Origin: Olsenella sp. An285
Lineage (GTDB): Bacteria; Actinomycetota; Coriobacteriia; Coriobacteriales; Atopobiaceae
Assembly (NCBI RefSeq): GCF_002159625.1
Contig: NZ_NFIZ01000006.1
Coordinates: forward strand, 1-64,000
Direction: 5' to 3'
Length of the DNA: 64,000 nt
Every line of letters begins with the position of its first letter. The stretch's first letter is position 1. The notes under the pieces are model-generated. The model had not been told where the DNA came from, searched no databases, and worked only from the letters and a program-made list of their open reading frames with translations. Shown here piece after piece: positions 25,069 through 38,883 of this stretch. A program made the position numbers and the translations under genes.

Positions 25069-25497
25069 ATGGCCAAGAAGCAGGTCACGCACTTCATCAA
25101 GCTCCAGATTCCGGCCGGTGCCGCCAACCCGGCGCCTCCCGTCGGCCCCGCCCTCGGTGCCGCCCAGGTCAACATCATGCAGTTCTGCCAGGCGTTCAAC
25201 GCCGCCACGGCGGACAAGCAGGGTGACATCATCCCCGTCGAGATCACGGTCTACGAGGACCGCACCTTCGACTTCATCTGCAAGACCCCGCCCGCGGCCC
25301 AGCTCATCAAGAAGGAGCTCGGCCTCAAGAGCGGCTCCGGCGTGCCCCAGCGCGACAAGGTCGGCCAGCTCACCCAGGAGCAGCTCACCAAGATCGCCGA
25401 GATCAAGATGCCGGACCTCAACGCCAACGACATCGAGGCCGCCAAGAAGATCGTCGCCGGCACCGCCCGCTCCATGGGCGTCACCATCGCCGAGTAG
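25069..25497 (+). CDS. rplK: 50S ribosomal protein L11
   Basis: L11 forms the GTPase-associated stalk base with 23S rRNA. The 142-aa protein has the N-terminal proline-rich [16 protein letters not shown] loop and a C-terminal RNA-binding domain ending [16 protein letters not shown] at 25069 follows AAGGAGAAGAACC. The 96-nt leader shows no obvious L1-binding mimic. A GGGAC hairpin separates it from rplA. Confidence 0.97.
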   Translation: MAKKQVTHFIKLQIPAGAANPAPPVGPALGAAQVNIMQFCQAFNAATADKQGDIIPVEITVYEDRTFDFICKTPPAAQLIKKELGLKSGSGVPQRDKVGQLTQEQLTKIAEIKMPDLNANDIEAAKKIVAGTARSMGVTIAE

Positions 25498-25498
25498 G

Positions 25499-25527
25499 GT
25501 TGACAAAGGGACTGTCCCCTTGTCAAC
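25499..25527. repeat. Small GGGAC hairpin between rplK and rplA
   Basis: GTTGACAA and TTGTCAAC arms close around an AGGGACTGTCCCC core, immediately after the rplK stop. It interrupts an operon junction that is normally tight. Confidence 0.75.
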
Positions 25528-25574
25528 AACGATGTGGGAGGGCGTGAAGCCCGCTGACCACAGGAGGAAGTAAT

Positions 25575-26282
25575 ATGCCTAAGCACGGAAAGAACTACAA
25601 GGCCGCCGCCGCCAAGGTCGAGAGCTCCAAGCTCTACTCTCCGAAGGAGGCCATGGAGCTCGCCAAGGAGCTCGCTCCCGCCAAGTTTGACGAGACCGTC
25701 GAGGTCGCCGTCCGCCTGGGCGTCGACACCCGCAAGGCCGACCAGAACGTCCGCGGCTCCATCTCCCTGCCCCACGGCACCGGCAAGTCCGTCCGCGTCG
25801 CCGTCTTCGCCGAGGGCGAGAAGGCCCGCGAGGCCGAGGCCGCTGGCGCCGACGTCATCGGCTCCGACGATCTCGTCGCCCAGATTCAGGCCGGCGAGCT
25901 GAACTTCGACGCCGCCATCGCCACGCCCAACATGATGGGCAAGGTCGGCCGCCTGGGCAAGATCCTCGGCCCCCGTGGCCTCATGCCCAACCCCAAGCTC
26001 GGCACCGTCACCATGGACGTCGCCAAGATGGTCGGCGAGCTCAAGGCCGGTCGCGTGGAGTACCGCGCCGACCGCTACGGCATCTGCCACGTCCCCATGG
26101 GCAAGGTCTCCTTTGACACCCAGAAGCTCGTCGAGAACTACGGCGCGCTTCTCACCGAGCTCCTCCGCGTGAAGCCGTCCAGCGCCAAGGGCAAGTACGT
26201 CAAGTCCGTGGTCATCTCCACCACCATGGGCCCTGGCATCAAGGTCGACCCCACCAAGACCCGCAACTTTATGGAGGAGTAG
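25575..26282 (+). CDS. rplA: 50S ribosomal protein L1
   Basis: L1 builds the mobile stalk at the E site and often autoregulates its operon. The 235-aa sequence is collinear with bacterial L1, including [37 protein letters not shown] and TMGPGIKVD near the C terminus. ATG at 25575 follows AGGAGGAAG. Confidence 0.97.
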   Translation: MPKHGKNYKAAAAKVESSKLYSPKEAMELAKELAPAKFDETVEVAVRLGVDTRKADQNVRGSISLPHGTGKSVRVAVFAEGEKAREAEAAGADVIGSDDLVAQIQAGELNFDAAIATPNMMGKVGRLGKILGPRGLMPNPKLGTVTMDVAKMVGELKAGRVEYRADRYGICHVPMGKVSFDTQKLVENYGALLTELLRVKPSSAKGKYVKSVVISTTMGPGIKVDPTKTRNFMEE

Positions 26283-26311
26283 TTCTTCTCGCTTGAAGAT
26301 ACTCTGAACGC

Positions 26312-26340
26312 TTGACGGGCGTCCTGTGCAATGGCACAAT
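26312..26340 (+). promoter_or_regulatory. rplJL promoter
   Basis: TTGACG (26312-26317), 17 nt, CACAAT (26335-26340). The -10 is weak, but the spacing and position upstream of the L10 leader fit. Confidence 0.5.
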
Positions 26341-26371
26341 GTCTCAGCGCAAGACGCCCGTCTTGTGTTTT

Positions 26372-26500
26372 TGCTCATCAGCACGTCCGCTGCCAAAGAC
26401 AGCCGGTGCCGCAAGGCTCAAAGGGGTAACCCGCCTGCCGAGGTGGTCTCAGAGATAGCATCTTCGAGGACCCCGCTTTGGCTGCGCCATGCGGGGTCTT
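26372..26500 (+). promoter_or_regulatory. L10 leader region (rplJ-rplL autoregulation)
   Basis: The 287-nt gap before rplJ contains the usual pieces of a ribosomal L10 leader: a CTGCCGAGGTGGT element (near 26431) and a final hairpin GACCCCGC/GCGGGGTC (26469-26498) followed by TTCTC. In other bacteria the L10-L12 complex binds such a leader. The assignment rests on position and these motifs; a covariance-model search would settle it. Confidence 0.65.
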
Positions 26501-26569
26501 CTCATGCGGAAGGCCCGCCCGCGTCGGCGGCTCGTGCCCGACCGCATCGAAGAGGAGGTGTACTGATAC

Positions 26570-27091
26570 ATGCCGTCCAAGTCCAATGTTGCCATGCTCG
26601 AGAAGGTCGCCAGCTCCCTGGAGTCCTCGAACGGCGTCTTCGTCGTTGACTATCGTGGCCTCTCCGTCAAGGAGACTCAGGAGGTTCGCCGCGCTCTGCG
26701 CGAGGCGGGCGCCGAGATGAAGGTCTACAAGAACAACATCGTCAAGATCGCCCTCGAGAACGCCGGGATGCCCAACGTCGACGATATGCTCGCCGGTACC
26801 TGCGCCTACGTCTTCTATGAGAAGGACCCCGTTGATGCCGCCAAGGTCATCAAGGAGCAGTCCGAGAAGCTCAAGAAGATGGCGTTCGTCGGCGCCATCG
26901 CCGATGGCAAGGCCCTCACGGCCGAGGAGGCGAAGGCCTACGCTGACCTGCCCAACCGCGATCAGCTCATGGGTATGCTCGCCGGCCTCATCAACGGCTT
27001 CGCCCGCGACATCGCCGTGTGCGTCAAGGAGGTCCCCGCTGGCCTCGCGCGCTCCGTCAACGCTGTCTCCGAGCAGAAGCAGGCCGCCTAG
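26570..27091 (+). CDS. rplJ: 50S ribosomal protein L10
   Basis: L10 anchors L12 dimers on the stalk. The 173-aa protein shows the GVFVVDYRGLSVKETQEVRR and KVYKNNIVKIA signatures and a C-terminal helix that binds L12. ATG at 26570 follows AGAGGAGGTG. rplL follows after 96 nt. Confidence 0.96.
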   Translation: MPSKSNVAMLEKVASSLESSNGVFVVDYRGLSVKETQEVRRALREAGAEMKVYKNNIVKIALENAGMPNVDDMLAGTCAYVFYEKDPVDAAKVIKEQSEKLKKMAFVGAIADGKALTAEEAKAYADLPNRDQLMGMLAGLINGFARDIAVCVKEVPAGLARSVNAVSEQKQAA

Positions 27092-27187
27092 CGGCACCCC
27101 GAGGCCTGGCCGCACCAAGAGAGGCGAGAGCCTCAGACACGCAAAGACCATCCGCACGCCCCGTGCGGGATCGAAAGGAAACCAAAA

Positions 27188-27568
27188 ATGGCTAAGCTTA
27201 CCACCGAGGAGATCATTGACGCCCTCAAGGAGATGACCCTTCTTGAGGCCTCCGAGCTCGTTAAGGCTATCGAGGACACCTTCGGCGTCTCCGCCGCCGC
27301 CCCCGTCGCCGCCGTGGCCGCCGCTCCGGCCGCCGCTGCCGCCGAGGAGGAGGAGAAGACCAACTTCGACGTCGTGCTCGAGTCCTTCGGCGACAACAAG
27401 ATTGCCGTCATCAAGGTCGTCCGCGCTCTGACCAGCCTCGGCCTCAAGGAGGCCAAGGAGGTCGTCGAGGGTGCCCCCAAGGCCGTCCTCGAGGGCGCCA
27501 AGAAGGAGGACGCCGAGGCCGCCAAGAAGCAGCTCGAGGAGGCCGGCGCCACCGTCACCCTCAAGTAA
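27188..27568 (+). CDS. rplL: 50S ribosomal protein L7/L12
   Basis: The flexible stalk protein that recruits translational GTPases. Its 126 residues comprise the N-terminal dimerisation domain, an Ala-rich hinge (about 36-55), and the C-terminal domain with [31 protein letters not shown] and [14 protein letters not shown] at 27188 follows GAAAGGAAACC. Confidence 0.97.
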   Translation: MAKLTTEEIIDALKEMTLLEASELVKAIEDTFGVSAAAPVAAVAAAPAAAAAEEEEKTNFDVVLESFGDNKIAVIKVVRALTSLGLKEAKEVVEGAPKAVLEGAKKEDAEAAKKQLEEAGATVTLK

Positions 27569-27609
27569 GTTCGCTTACTTCACCGGGTATCGCGCAAGCG
27601 CACCTTCAA

Positions 27610-27640
27610 GGGGTCGGGCCCAACGGGTCCGGCCCCTTTT
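27610..27640 (+). terminator. rplL terminator
   Basis: GGGGTCGGGCCC and GGGTCCGGCCCC pair with two G-U, followed by four T, 41 nt after rplL. Confidence 0.8.
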
Positions 27641-27660
27641 CGTGTGCATGGGGCCAGCGG

Positions 27661-28005
27661 GGCCGAGAAGTGCGGGCGCACGTCTCGCTGTGCGCCGAGA
27701 GGCGGACCGCACTCCCTGATTCGAACAAGGAGTGCGGTCAGTTTTGGCGGGCCGGAGCGTCAGGTGCGGTTGGCCTCTTGGCGTCCGTTGCCAGGTGCGG
27801 GCAGGGAGTGCCCTCCGCCCCGCACTCACGGGTGCGGCCGAGAAGTGCGGGCAGTTTTGCCGTGGCGAGGCGCCGAGTGCGGGGTTGCTCTCGGCATCCG
27901 TAGCCAGGTGCGGGCGGGGAGTGCCCTCCGGCCCGCACTCATGAGTGCGACCGAGAAGTGCGGGCACGTGGCAAACGTTTACCGAGAAGTGCGTGGCCAG
28001 CGGCG
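27661..28005. repeat. GTGCGG-family repeat cluster with 113-bp tandem duplication
   Basis: No gene is convincing in 27641-28128. The stretch holds many GTGCGG/CCGCAC units. A ~73-nt core (GCGTCCGTTGCCAGGTGCGG... ending GAGAAGTGCGGGCA) at 27781 recurs at 27894, an offset of 113. The second copy contains CGCACTCATGAGTGCG, as in the cassette arms at 10122 and 11690. An inner CCGCACTCC/GGAGTGCGG dyad lies at 27707-27737. It separates rplL from the rpoB promoter. Confidence 0.85.
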
Positions 28006-28128
28006 ATCAGACCGCATGGCCCCACCGAACCTACACATGTCAGGTTCTTCTCGGCAAAGCATTTCCGCAGGTAGATTGAGTAAGCGCGAAAACATACTCG
28101 AAAACGAGGCGCAAGTCAAGACTTTTCA

Positions 28129-28157
28129 TTGACCCAGGGGCGGGATTTCGGTAGCTT
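28129..28157 (+). promoter_or_regulatory. rpoBC promoter
   Basis: TTGACC (28129-28134), 17 nt, TAGCTT (28152-28157), about 50 nt before rpoB. The A/T content rises locally. This supports rpoBC being transcribed separately from rplJL. Confidence 0.65.
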
Positions 28158-28209
28158 ATTACGTTGCGACAATTGCCGCCTTCCACCCTTTTTGAAGGAG
28201 GATAGCCTG

Positions 28210-31200
28210 GTGTCTACTGCAAAGATTGCACTTACCAAACCACAAGGCACGACGGGACGCAAGACCTTTAGCAAGATTGCCCCTGCGATGGAGCTCCCCA
28301 ACCTGATCTCGGTTCAGAAGGAGTCCTTCGAGCGCTTCATGGGCGAGGGCCTTGCCGAGTCCTTTGCGGAGTTCTCTCCCATCGAGAACTCTGCCCACAC
28401 CCTGCAGGTCACCTTTGGCGACCACCAGTTTGGCGACCCCGCGCACACCATCGCGGAGTGCCGCGCCAAGGACATCTCCTACCAGGCACCTCTCTTCGTT
28501 GACGTGCGCTTTGTCAACAAGGAGACCGGCGAGATGAAGGAGCAGCTCGTCTTCATGGGCGACTTCCCGCTCATGACCGAGCGCGGCACCTTCGTCATCA
28601 ACGGCACCGAGCGCGTGGTGGTCTCTCAGCTCGTCCGCTCGCCCGGCGTGTACTTCTCGTCCGAGATGGACAACGGCGTGCGCGTGCACAAGGCACAGTT
28701 CATCCCCGCCCGCGGCGCGTGGCTCGAGTTCGAGGTCGACAAGCGCGGCCACCTCGTGGTCTCCATCGACCGCAAGCGTCGCCAGTCCGCCACGATGTTC
28801 CTGCGCGCCCTCGGCATTGCCGAGTCCGACGACGAGATCCTGTCCCTCCTGGGCGACTCCGACGTCGTGCGCAACACCGTCGAGCGTGACACCGCCACCA
28901 CCCGCGAGGACGCCCTCCTGGAGATCTACCGTCGCCAGCGCCCCGGCGAGCCCCCCACCGTGGACTCCGCCCGCTCGCTCATCGACGGCCTCTACTTCAA
29001 CGAGCAGCGCTACGACCTCGCGCGCGTGGGCCGCTACAAGGTCAACAAGAAGCTCGGCATCGACGTCGAGTCCTCCGCGCGCGTCCTCACGCAGGAGGAC
29101 ATCGTCGAGTCCCTGCGCTACCTGCTTGCCCTTCACGCGGGCGACCCCTCCAAGCGCCTCGACGACATCGACCACTTTGGCAACCGCCGCGTCCGCACCG
29201 TGGGCGAGCTCGTGCAGAACCAGTTCCGCATTGGCATGAGCCGCATGGAGCGCGTGGTGCGCGAGCGCATGGCGTCCCAGGACGTTGACGACATCACGCC
29301 GCAGTCGCTCATCAACATTCGCCCCATCGTGGCCGCGATCAAGGAGTTCTTCGGCTCCTCGCAGCTCTCCCAGTTCATGGACCAGGCCAACCCGCTCGCC
29401 GGCCTCACGCACAAGCGTCGTCTGTCGGCCCTGGGCCCGGGCGGTCTCGCCGGCCACAAGTCCGGATCCAGCCGCCGCACCAATGTTCCTACCGCGGTGC
29501 GCGACGTCCACAACTCGCACTACTCCCGCATGTGCCCGATCGAGACCCCCGAGGGTCCCAACATCGGCCTCATCGGCTCGCTCGCCCTCTACGCGCACGT
29601 CAACGAGTACGGCTTCATCGAGGCCCCGTACCGTCGCGTCGAGGACGGCAAGGTCACCGACAAGATCGACTGGATGACGGCCGACGAGGAGGAGACGCAC
29701 AACATCGCCCCCGCCAACACGCCGTTCGACCCCAAGACCGGCGAGTTCGTGGAGGTCGACTCCAAGGGCAACATCTCCCACCCCGAGCGCATCATCGCCC
29801 GCACGCGCGACTTCGACGGCTCGTTCGGCGCGCCGGCGCAGGTGAGCGTCGAGGACGTCGACTACATGGACGTCTCCCCGCGCCAGCTGCTCTCCGTGGC
29901 CGCCAACCTCATCCCGTTCCTCGAGCACGACGACGCCAAGCGTACCCTCATGGGCGCCAACATGCAGCGCCAGGCCGTGCCGCTGATCCGCACGAGCGCC
30001 CCCTTCGTGGGCACGGGCATGGAGGAGCGCGCCGCGCTCGACTCCGGTGAGCTCGTCTGCGCCGCCCACGCCGGCACCGTCTCCGAGGTCGACGCCGCCC
30101 ACGTGGTGGTCTACTCGGACGAGTACGGCTCTGAGCGCTACGACCTGCCCAAGTACCAGCGCTCCAACCAGTCCACCTGCATCAACCACCGTCCGATCGT
30201 CCACGCCGGCGATCACGTCGAGGCCGGCCAGCCGCTTGCGGACGGCACCTCGATCGACCACTCCGAGCTCGCCCTCGGCGCCAACCTCACCGTGGCCTAC
30301 ATGCCGTGGGAGGGCTTCAACTACGAGGACGGCATCATCGTCTCCGAGCGCGTGGTCCAGGAGGACCTGCTGACCTCCATCAGCATCTCCCGCCACGAGA
30401 TCGACGCCCGCGACACCAAGCTCGGGCCCGAGGAGATCACCCGCGAGATCCCCAACCTCTCCGAGGACATGCTCGCCAACCTCGACGATGACGGCATCAT
30501 CCGCATCGGCGCCGAGGTCGGCCCCGGCGACATCCTCGTGGGCAAGGTCACGCCCAAGGGCGAGACGGCCCTCACCGCCGAGGAGCGCCTGCTGCGCGCC
30601 ATCTTTGGCGCCAAGGCCCACGACGTGCGCGACACCTCCCTCAAGATGCCGCACGGCGCCTACGGCCGCGTGGTCAACGTCGTGCGCTTCAGCCGCGAGG
30701 CCGGCGACGACCTCCCGCCGGGAGTCAACGAGCTCGTCCGCGTCTTCGTCGCGCAGCGCCGCAAGATCCAGCAGGGCGACAAGATCGCCGGCCGTCACGG
30801 CAACAAGGGCGTCGTCTGCAACGTCCTGCCCGTGGAGGACATGCCCTACATGGCCGACGGCACGCCCGTCGACGTCCTTCTCGACCCGCTGGGCGTCCCG
30901 TCCCGTATGAACGTCGGCCAGCTCCTCGAGTGCCACCTCGGCTGGGGCGCCTCCCACGGTTGGGACGACGAGTCCGACGCCTCCGAGCGCTACGTGCCCG
31001 GCCCCATCCGCGTGGCCACGCCCGTCTTCGACGGCGCCACGGACGACGAGGTCGCCGAGCTGCTGCGCCGCTGCAACGTCAACCTCATGAACAAGGCCCG
31101 CCTGGACTACGGCGACCACATGCGCGAGGAGTTCGTCCCGCAGCTCAACGAGCTCGGCAAGACCACGCTCTACGACGGTCGCACGGGCGAGCCCTTCGAG

Positions 31201-31728
31201 AGCCCCATCACCGTGGGCACGAGCTACATCCTGAAGCTCGGCCACATGGTCGACGACAAGATCCACGCCCGCTCGACCGGCCCCTACAGCCTCGTCACGC
31301 AGCAGCCCCTGGGCGGCAAGGCCCAGTTTGGCGGCCAGCGCTTCGGCGAGATGGAGGTCTGGGCCCTCTACGCCTACGGTGCCGCGAACGTCCTCCAGGA
31401 GATCCTCACGGTCAAGTCCGACGACACCAACGGCCGCGTGAAGACCTACGAGTCCATCGTCAAGGGCGAGAACATCCCCGCCGCCGGCATCCCGGAGTCC
31501 TTCAAGGTCCTGGTCAAGGAGATTCGCTCCCTGGCCCTGGACATCGAGCCGATCTCCTACCGCAGGCGCACCGAGCGCACCGCGCAGGAGGAGGCCGTCT
31601 CCGCCGAGAGCGCCGTGGACGTCTTCGCCGAGATGACCGACGCCGACGAGCTCGCGACCGCGCCCGCCGACGACCTCGAGAACGCCGACGTTGCCCTCGT
31701 GGGCAGCGCGGACAGCGATAAGGAGTAG
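28210..31728 (+). CDS. rpoB: RNA polymerase beta subunit
   Basis: The beta subunit forms one pincer of RNA polymerase and the rifampicin pocket. The 1172-aa protein contains all main blocks, including the rifampicin-region [20 protein letters not shown] followed by LSALGPGGL, which looks wild type. Others are [30 protein letters not shown], and the C-terminal [19 protein letters not shown]. Start is GTG at 28210, eight bases after AAGGAGG; an upstream in-frame ATG would place the promoter inside the gene. The last ~50 residues form an acidic tail. rpoC follows after 5 nt. Confidence 0.97.
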   Translation: MSTAKIALTKPQGTTGRKTFSKIAPAMELPNLISVQKESFERFMGEGLAESFAEFSPIENSAHTLQVTFGDHQFGDPAHTIAECRAKDISYQAPLFVDVRFVNKETGEMKEQLVFMGDFPLMTERGTFVINGTERVVVSQLVRSPGVYFSSEMDNGVRVHKAQFIPARGAWLEFEVDKRGHLVVSIDRKRRQSATMFLRALGIAESDDEILSLLGDSDVVRNTVERDTATTREDALLEIYRRQRPGEPPTVDSARSLIDGLYFNEQRYDLARVGRYKVNKKLGIDVESSARVLTQEDIVESLRYLLALHAGDPSKRLDDIDHFGNRRVRTVGELVQNQFRIGMSRMERVVRERMASQDVDDITPQSLINIRPIVAAIKEFFGSSQLSQFMDQANPLAGLTHKRRLSALGPGGLAGHKSGSSRRTNVPTAVRDVHNSHYSRMCPIETPEGPNIGLIGSLALYAHVNEYGFIEAPYRRVEDGKVTDKIDWMTADEEETHNIAPANTPFDPKTGEFVEVDSKGNISHPERIIARTRDFDGSFGAPAQVSVEDVDYMDVSPRQLLSVAANLIPFLEHDDAKRTLMGANMQRQAVPLIRTSAPFVGTGMEERAALDSGELVCAAHAGTVSEVDAAHVVVYSDEYGSERYDLPKYQRSNQSTCINHRPIVHAGDHVEAGQPLADGTSIDHSELALGANLTVAYMPWEGFNYEDGIIVSERVVQEDLLTSISISRHEIDARDTKLGPEEITREIPNLSEDMLANLDDDGIIRIGAEVGPGDILVGKVTPKGETALTAEERLLRAIFGAKAHDVRDTSLKMPHGAYGRVVNVVRFSREAGDDLPPGVNELVRVFVAQRRKIQQGDKIAGRHGNKGVVCNVLPVEDMPYMADGTPVDVLLDPLGVPSRMNVGQLLECHLGWGASHGWDDESDASERYVPGPIRVATPVFDGATDDEVAELLRRCNVNLMNKARLDYGDHMREEFVPQLNELGKTTLYDGRTGEPFESPITVGTSYILKLGHMVDDKIHARSTGPYSLVTQQPLGGKAQFGGQRFGEMEVWALYAYGAANVLQEILTVKSDDTNGRVKTYESIVKGENIPAAGIPESFKVLVKEIRSLALDIEPISYRRRTERTAQEEAVSAESAVDVFAEMTDADELATAPADDLENADVALVGSADSDKE

Positions 31729-31733
31729 CGACT

Positions 31734-36158
<4,425 letters not shown>

Positions 36159-36190
36159 CCCCTAGCACCAATGACGCCGCAAGGCGACTC

Positions 36191-36226
36191 AGGCGCCGGT
36201 TCCGCAGCTGCGGGGCCGGCGCCTTT
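36191..36226 (+). terminator. rpoC terminator
   Basis: AGGCGCCGG pairs with CCGGCGCCT, extended by G-U pairs, and is followed by TTTT, 33 nt after rpoC. Confidence 0.85.
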
Positions 36227-36267
36227 TGCGTCGCGCGCCTGGCGGCCGGCCAAACCGGGGCCCATCA

Positions 36268-36393
36268 AACTCTGAGATTTCTGTACATTGGGAGCGGACC
36301 CTTCCAGGCCGTCCGGCGTTTGCGCAGCTCGACGAGGTGCTCGTTCTTCTCGCCCCGTCGAGCGCCCGCGCAATGTACAGAAAAGTCAGAGTT
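36268..36393. repeat. 126-bp GTACAT-type palindromic element, copy 1
   Basis: The ends are inverted: 36268-36289 and 36372-36393 pair at 20 of 22 positions (outer AACTCTGA, inner TTCTGTACATT). The interior holds GTTCTTCTCGCCCC. A second element of exactly the same length lies at 37808-37933 with identical arms. Its interior resembles this one read in reverse. The two bracket the gene at 36628. The rest of 36394-36627 shows nothing identifiable. Confidence 0.88.
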
Positions 36394-36627
36394 CGCCGGC
36401 GGGTACGCGGCAGACCGCGACGGTGGCCACCCCGTCCACCGGCAGAAAGGCGCCGCCCGCGAAGGTTACACGAACCTATCGACGTGAGTCACTTTCTGCA
36501 CTTTTTTGTGCGCGGGCGCCCCTGGCCTTGTGCTTCGTTGCCGCAAGACATAAACGCTCAAACGTATAGGCCAATTCTGCCCGTCTTGGCTTCGGCGCGC
36601 CTGGGGGCGAGGTGATAGCCTCCGCGC

Positions 36628-37788
36628 ATGGAGACCATCATCTGTGACATATCCGCGTTTCTGTACTGGCGCGTTCCGCCGATCGTCCGCCTGCTCGCCA
36701 GCGCGGCGGACGACGACCCCCTGCTCGCCAATCTGGTGAGCCCCGAGGAGCTTTCCAATCTGTGCGCGGGCTGCGCCGAGCTTCCCCTGGCTCGCGCATG
36801 CGCATCCTCCGGCACTCACTGGCGGGCTGCCGGGGAGGCCTCGCGCGCGATTCGCACGTCGTCGGCGCTTCTCTCTGTGTGCATGGAAGGACCCGTGGAC
36901 GTGCTGGTGACAAGGCGCGAGCAGACTCGGCGAGCAACCATCGTGAGGCCGCGCCTGTGGTCGGCCGGCGTTCCGCAAGGTGAGCTGAGCCGGATATCAG
37001 ATGATCTTCGCGTGGTATCGCCCGGGTTTGCGCTCTTGCAGCTTGCCCGGAGGGCGAGCCTGGCGAGGACGGTGCTCCTTGCTGCCGAGCTCTGCGGCTC
37101 CTTTGCGGTCTATTCGGCTCCGGAGTGCCTGCGGGAGGTGCTCCAGCGCCTTGTGGACGCCAACCTTCTCCCGCGGATGGGCGGCTGGGAGCCCTGCCTC
37201 GACCGCGAGGGCAAGCTCACGGACCTCTGGTCGAGAAAGCCCCTGGTCACTCCCGCCGACCTGCGACGCATCGCGGAGCAGTCGCCTTCGCCGGGCGGGC
37301 GCGAGCGGCTGCTCGAGGCAGCGCGGCTGGTGACTCCGGGCGCGGCGTCTCCGTTCGAAGCGAGGGCGGGAATCATCTTGGGCTTCTCGCGCAGACGGGG
37401 CGGGGAGGGGCAGGATGGGTTTGCCCACAATCAGCGTATCGCGCTCACGCCCGAGGCTCGGGCGCTCGCCGGGCGGTTCAGCTGCTATTGCGATCTCTAC
37501 TGGAGGGAGGGGCTGGACCTCGAGTGTCAGAGCAGGCTCGCACACGACGTCGGCTCGAGCTTTCTCTCGGACTCCGACAGAACGGCCGCTCTAAAGCTGA
37601 TGGGGGTGGAGGTCTTGCCCGTTACCTATCGGCAGCTCAAGAATGAGGCCCGCACCCAGGCGCTCTCCAAGATGGTGGCGGAGAAGAGGGGCGTTTCCTG
37701 GGCACCGCCGACGGAGCGGCAGCGTGCGGCAGGTCGGCGCCTAAGAGACGAGGTCCTCGTTGACTGGGAGAGCCTTCCTTTTGTCTGA
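36628..37788 (+). CDS. Unknown protein, second member of the DUF559/Vsr-like family
   Basis: I do not recognise a named function for this 386-aa protein. Its C-terminal third follows the DUF559/Vsr-like pattern also seen in the gene at 10358: ASPFEARAGIILGFSRRRGG near 233, a NQRIAL strand, CYCDLYWREGLDLECQ at 286-301 (Asp289, Glu299), then DSDRTAALKLMG and VLPVTYRQL. The N-terminal half starts CDISAFLYWR and includes ISDDLRVVSPGFALLQLAR, resembling the antitoxin-like half of AbiEi-type proteins only loosely. ATG at 36628; a GAGGTGA lies rather far upstream (14 nt), so expression may be weak. It sits between the two 126-bp elements and breaks the usual rpoC-rpsL linkage. Confidence 0.6.
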   Translation: METIICDISAFLYWRVPPIVRLLASAADDDPLLANLVSPEELSNLCAGCAELPLARACASSGTHWRAAGEASRAIRTSSALLSVCMEGPVDVLVTRREQTRRATIVRPRLWSAGVPQGELSRISDDLRVVSPGFALLQLARRASLARTVLLAAELCGSFAVYSAPECLREVLQRLVDANLLPRMGGWEPCLDREGKLTDLWSRKPLVTPADLRRIAEQSPSPGGRERLLEAARLVTPGAASPFEARAGIILGFSRRRGGEGQDGFAHNQRIALTPEARALAGRFSCYCDLYWREGLDLECQSRLAHDVGSSFLSDSDRTAALKLMGVEVLPVTYRQLKNEARTQALSKMVAEKRGVSWAPPTERQRAAGRRLRDEVLVDWESLPFV

Positions 37789-37803
37789 AGCCCGGCGTCA
37801 CAG

Positions 37804-37937
37804 GGCGAACTCTGAGATTTCTGTACATTACGGGGGCGCCTGAAGAGGCGAGAAGAACGATCAGCTCGCCTACCTGCAAAAACTTGGAAGGCCCTTCGGG
37901 CGTCCGCGCGTAATGTACAGAAAAGTCAGAGTTCGCC
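37804..37937. repeat. 126-bp GTACAT-type palindromic element, copy 2, with extended arms
   Basis: The element proper is 37808-37933; in this copy the arms extend to 27 nt each (37804-37830, 37911-37937, 25 pair). The interior carries GGCGAGAAGAACGATCAG. The stop codon of the convergent birA (TCA on this strand, 37926-37928) lies within the right arm. Confidence 0.88.
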
Positions 37938-38711
37938 GGCGGGCACGCGGGTGGGCGCGGCGCCGGTGGGCGGGCACGCCGATCGCAGGGAGACCTGCTC
38001 GGTCGAGAAGGACCTCGGGCCGTCGGGGGCCTCGACTACGGCGCGGCCCCAGAGATCCACGGCGAGAAGATTTCCGCGACAGAGTACGTATCCCTCAGGC
38101 GAGAGCGCCACGACCTGCTGCCCCAGCCAGGTGAGGCGCGCAAGGTAGTCGTCCCGGATTCCGGCAAGGGGCTCGATGCCCCCGGCCGCTGCCCAGGCGT
38201 CCGTCCGGGCGACGATGCCATCTCGCAGCGCCTCGGCGAGCGCCGAGAAGGACGGTGCGGCTCCAAGGTCCGCCAGACAGATTGCCCCCAGGTTCGCGGG
38301 CGCTCGCTCGATGTTGACGCCCACGCCGCAGACGGCAAAGGTCTCTCCGGCCTCGTCGCGCCCCGCCTCAACGAGTATCCCGGCGAGCTTTCGCTCGCGC
38401 GCAAGGACGTCGTTGGGCCACTTGAGCTGTGGCACATTTGAAAGCCCAAAGCCATCGAGGGCGTCCAGCATGCCGAGGCCGCAGGCCGCCGCAAGCCCGG
38501 GCAGCTTTGAGGGCGGCACGGCGGGCCGCAGCAGGACGGACAAGTAGAGGTTGCCCTCCGGCGACGCCCACGTGTGGCCGCGCCTCCCGCGCCCGGCGGT
38601 CTGGCGGCGCGCGGCGACGGCCGCGCCGCTCGGCGCGCCGGACCGGCCGAGCGCCCGGGCCTCGTCGTTGGTCGATCCGACCTCCTCGAGGGTCTGGAGT
38701 GGCGGGAGCAC
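37926..38711 (-). CDS. birA: Biotin--[acetyl-CoA carboxylase] ligase
   Basis: BirA attaches biotin to the AccB lysine. The 261-aa protein is the short type lacking the N-terminal DNA-binding domain, so it is not expected to be a repressor. It has VGSTNDEARAL near residue 12, the biotin-AMP loop AGRGRRGHTW near 43, the KWPND motif near 96, GILVEAG, and a small C-terminal SH3-like domain. Start is GTG at 38711 after GAGGAGGAGAAGAAC. It is divergent from the fatty-acid cluster that encodes its substrate. The last ~3 codons and the stop come from the palindromic repeat at 37804-37937. Confidence 0.93.
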   Translation of the reverse strand: MLPPLQTLEEVGSTNDEARALGRSGAPSGAAVAARRQTAGRGRRGHTWASPEGNLYLSVLLRPAVPPSKLPGLAAACGLGMLDALDGFGLSNVPQLKWPNDVLARERKLAGILVEAGRDEAGETFAVCGVGVNIERAPANLGAICLADLGAAPSFSALAEALRDGIVARTDAWAAAGGIEPLAGIRDDYLARLTWLGQQVVALSPEGYVLCRGNLLAVDLWGRAVVEAPDGPRSFSTEQVSLRSACPPTGAAPTRVPAGEL

Positions 38712-38883
38712 GTTCTTCTCCTCCTCACGCTGGCGGATTTGATGGCGGGTGGGCCGGGACCGTGTGGAGGTATCATGGCAAAATGGTCCCGGCAAAAGAA
38801 TAACGCTGCACGGCATCCGCCGATTGACTAGCCTACCAATGAGATGTTGACTCGTTAACAACATGACGACAGGGGGCGAGAAG
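38712..38883. promoter_or_regulatory. birA-fabH divergent control region
   Basis: Contains a perfect hairpin GCCGGGACC/GGTCCCGGC (38753-38793), and a direct pair TTGACTAG (38824) and TTGACTCG (38847) 23 nt apart near fabH, partly within GTTGACTCGTTAACAAC. These could be a regulator site for fatty-acid genes. No match to FapR or FabT boxes is evident to me. Confidence 0.4.

Noticed and set aside
27661-28005. Possible CRISPR array
   Set aside because: Repeat words are short, of both orientations and irregularly spaced. There are no identical 25-37-nt repeats with uniform spacers, and no cas genes.
37808-37933. A short peptide-like reading (GEKN..L..L.K) shared by both 126-bp elements
   Set aside because: No start codon or binding site precedes it, a stop lies close upstream, and the similarity can come from the shared nucleotide core.
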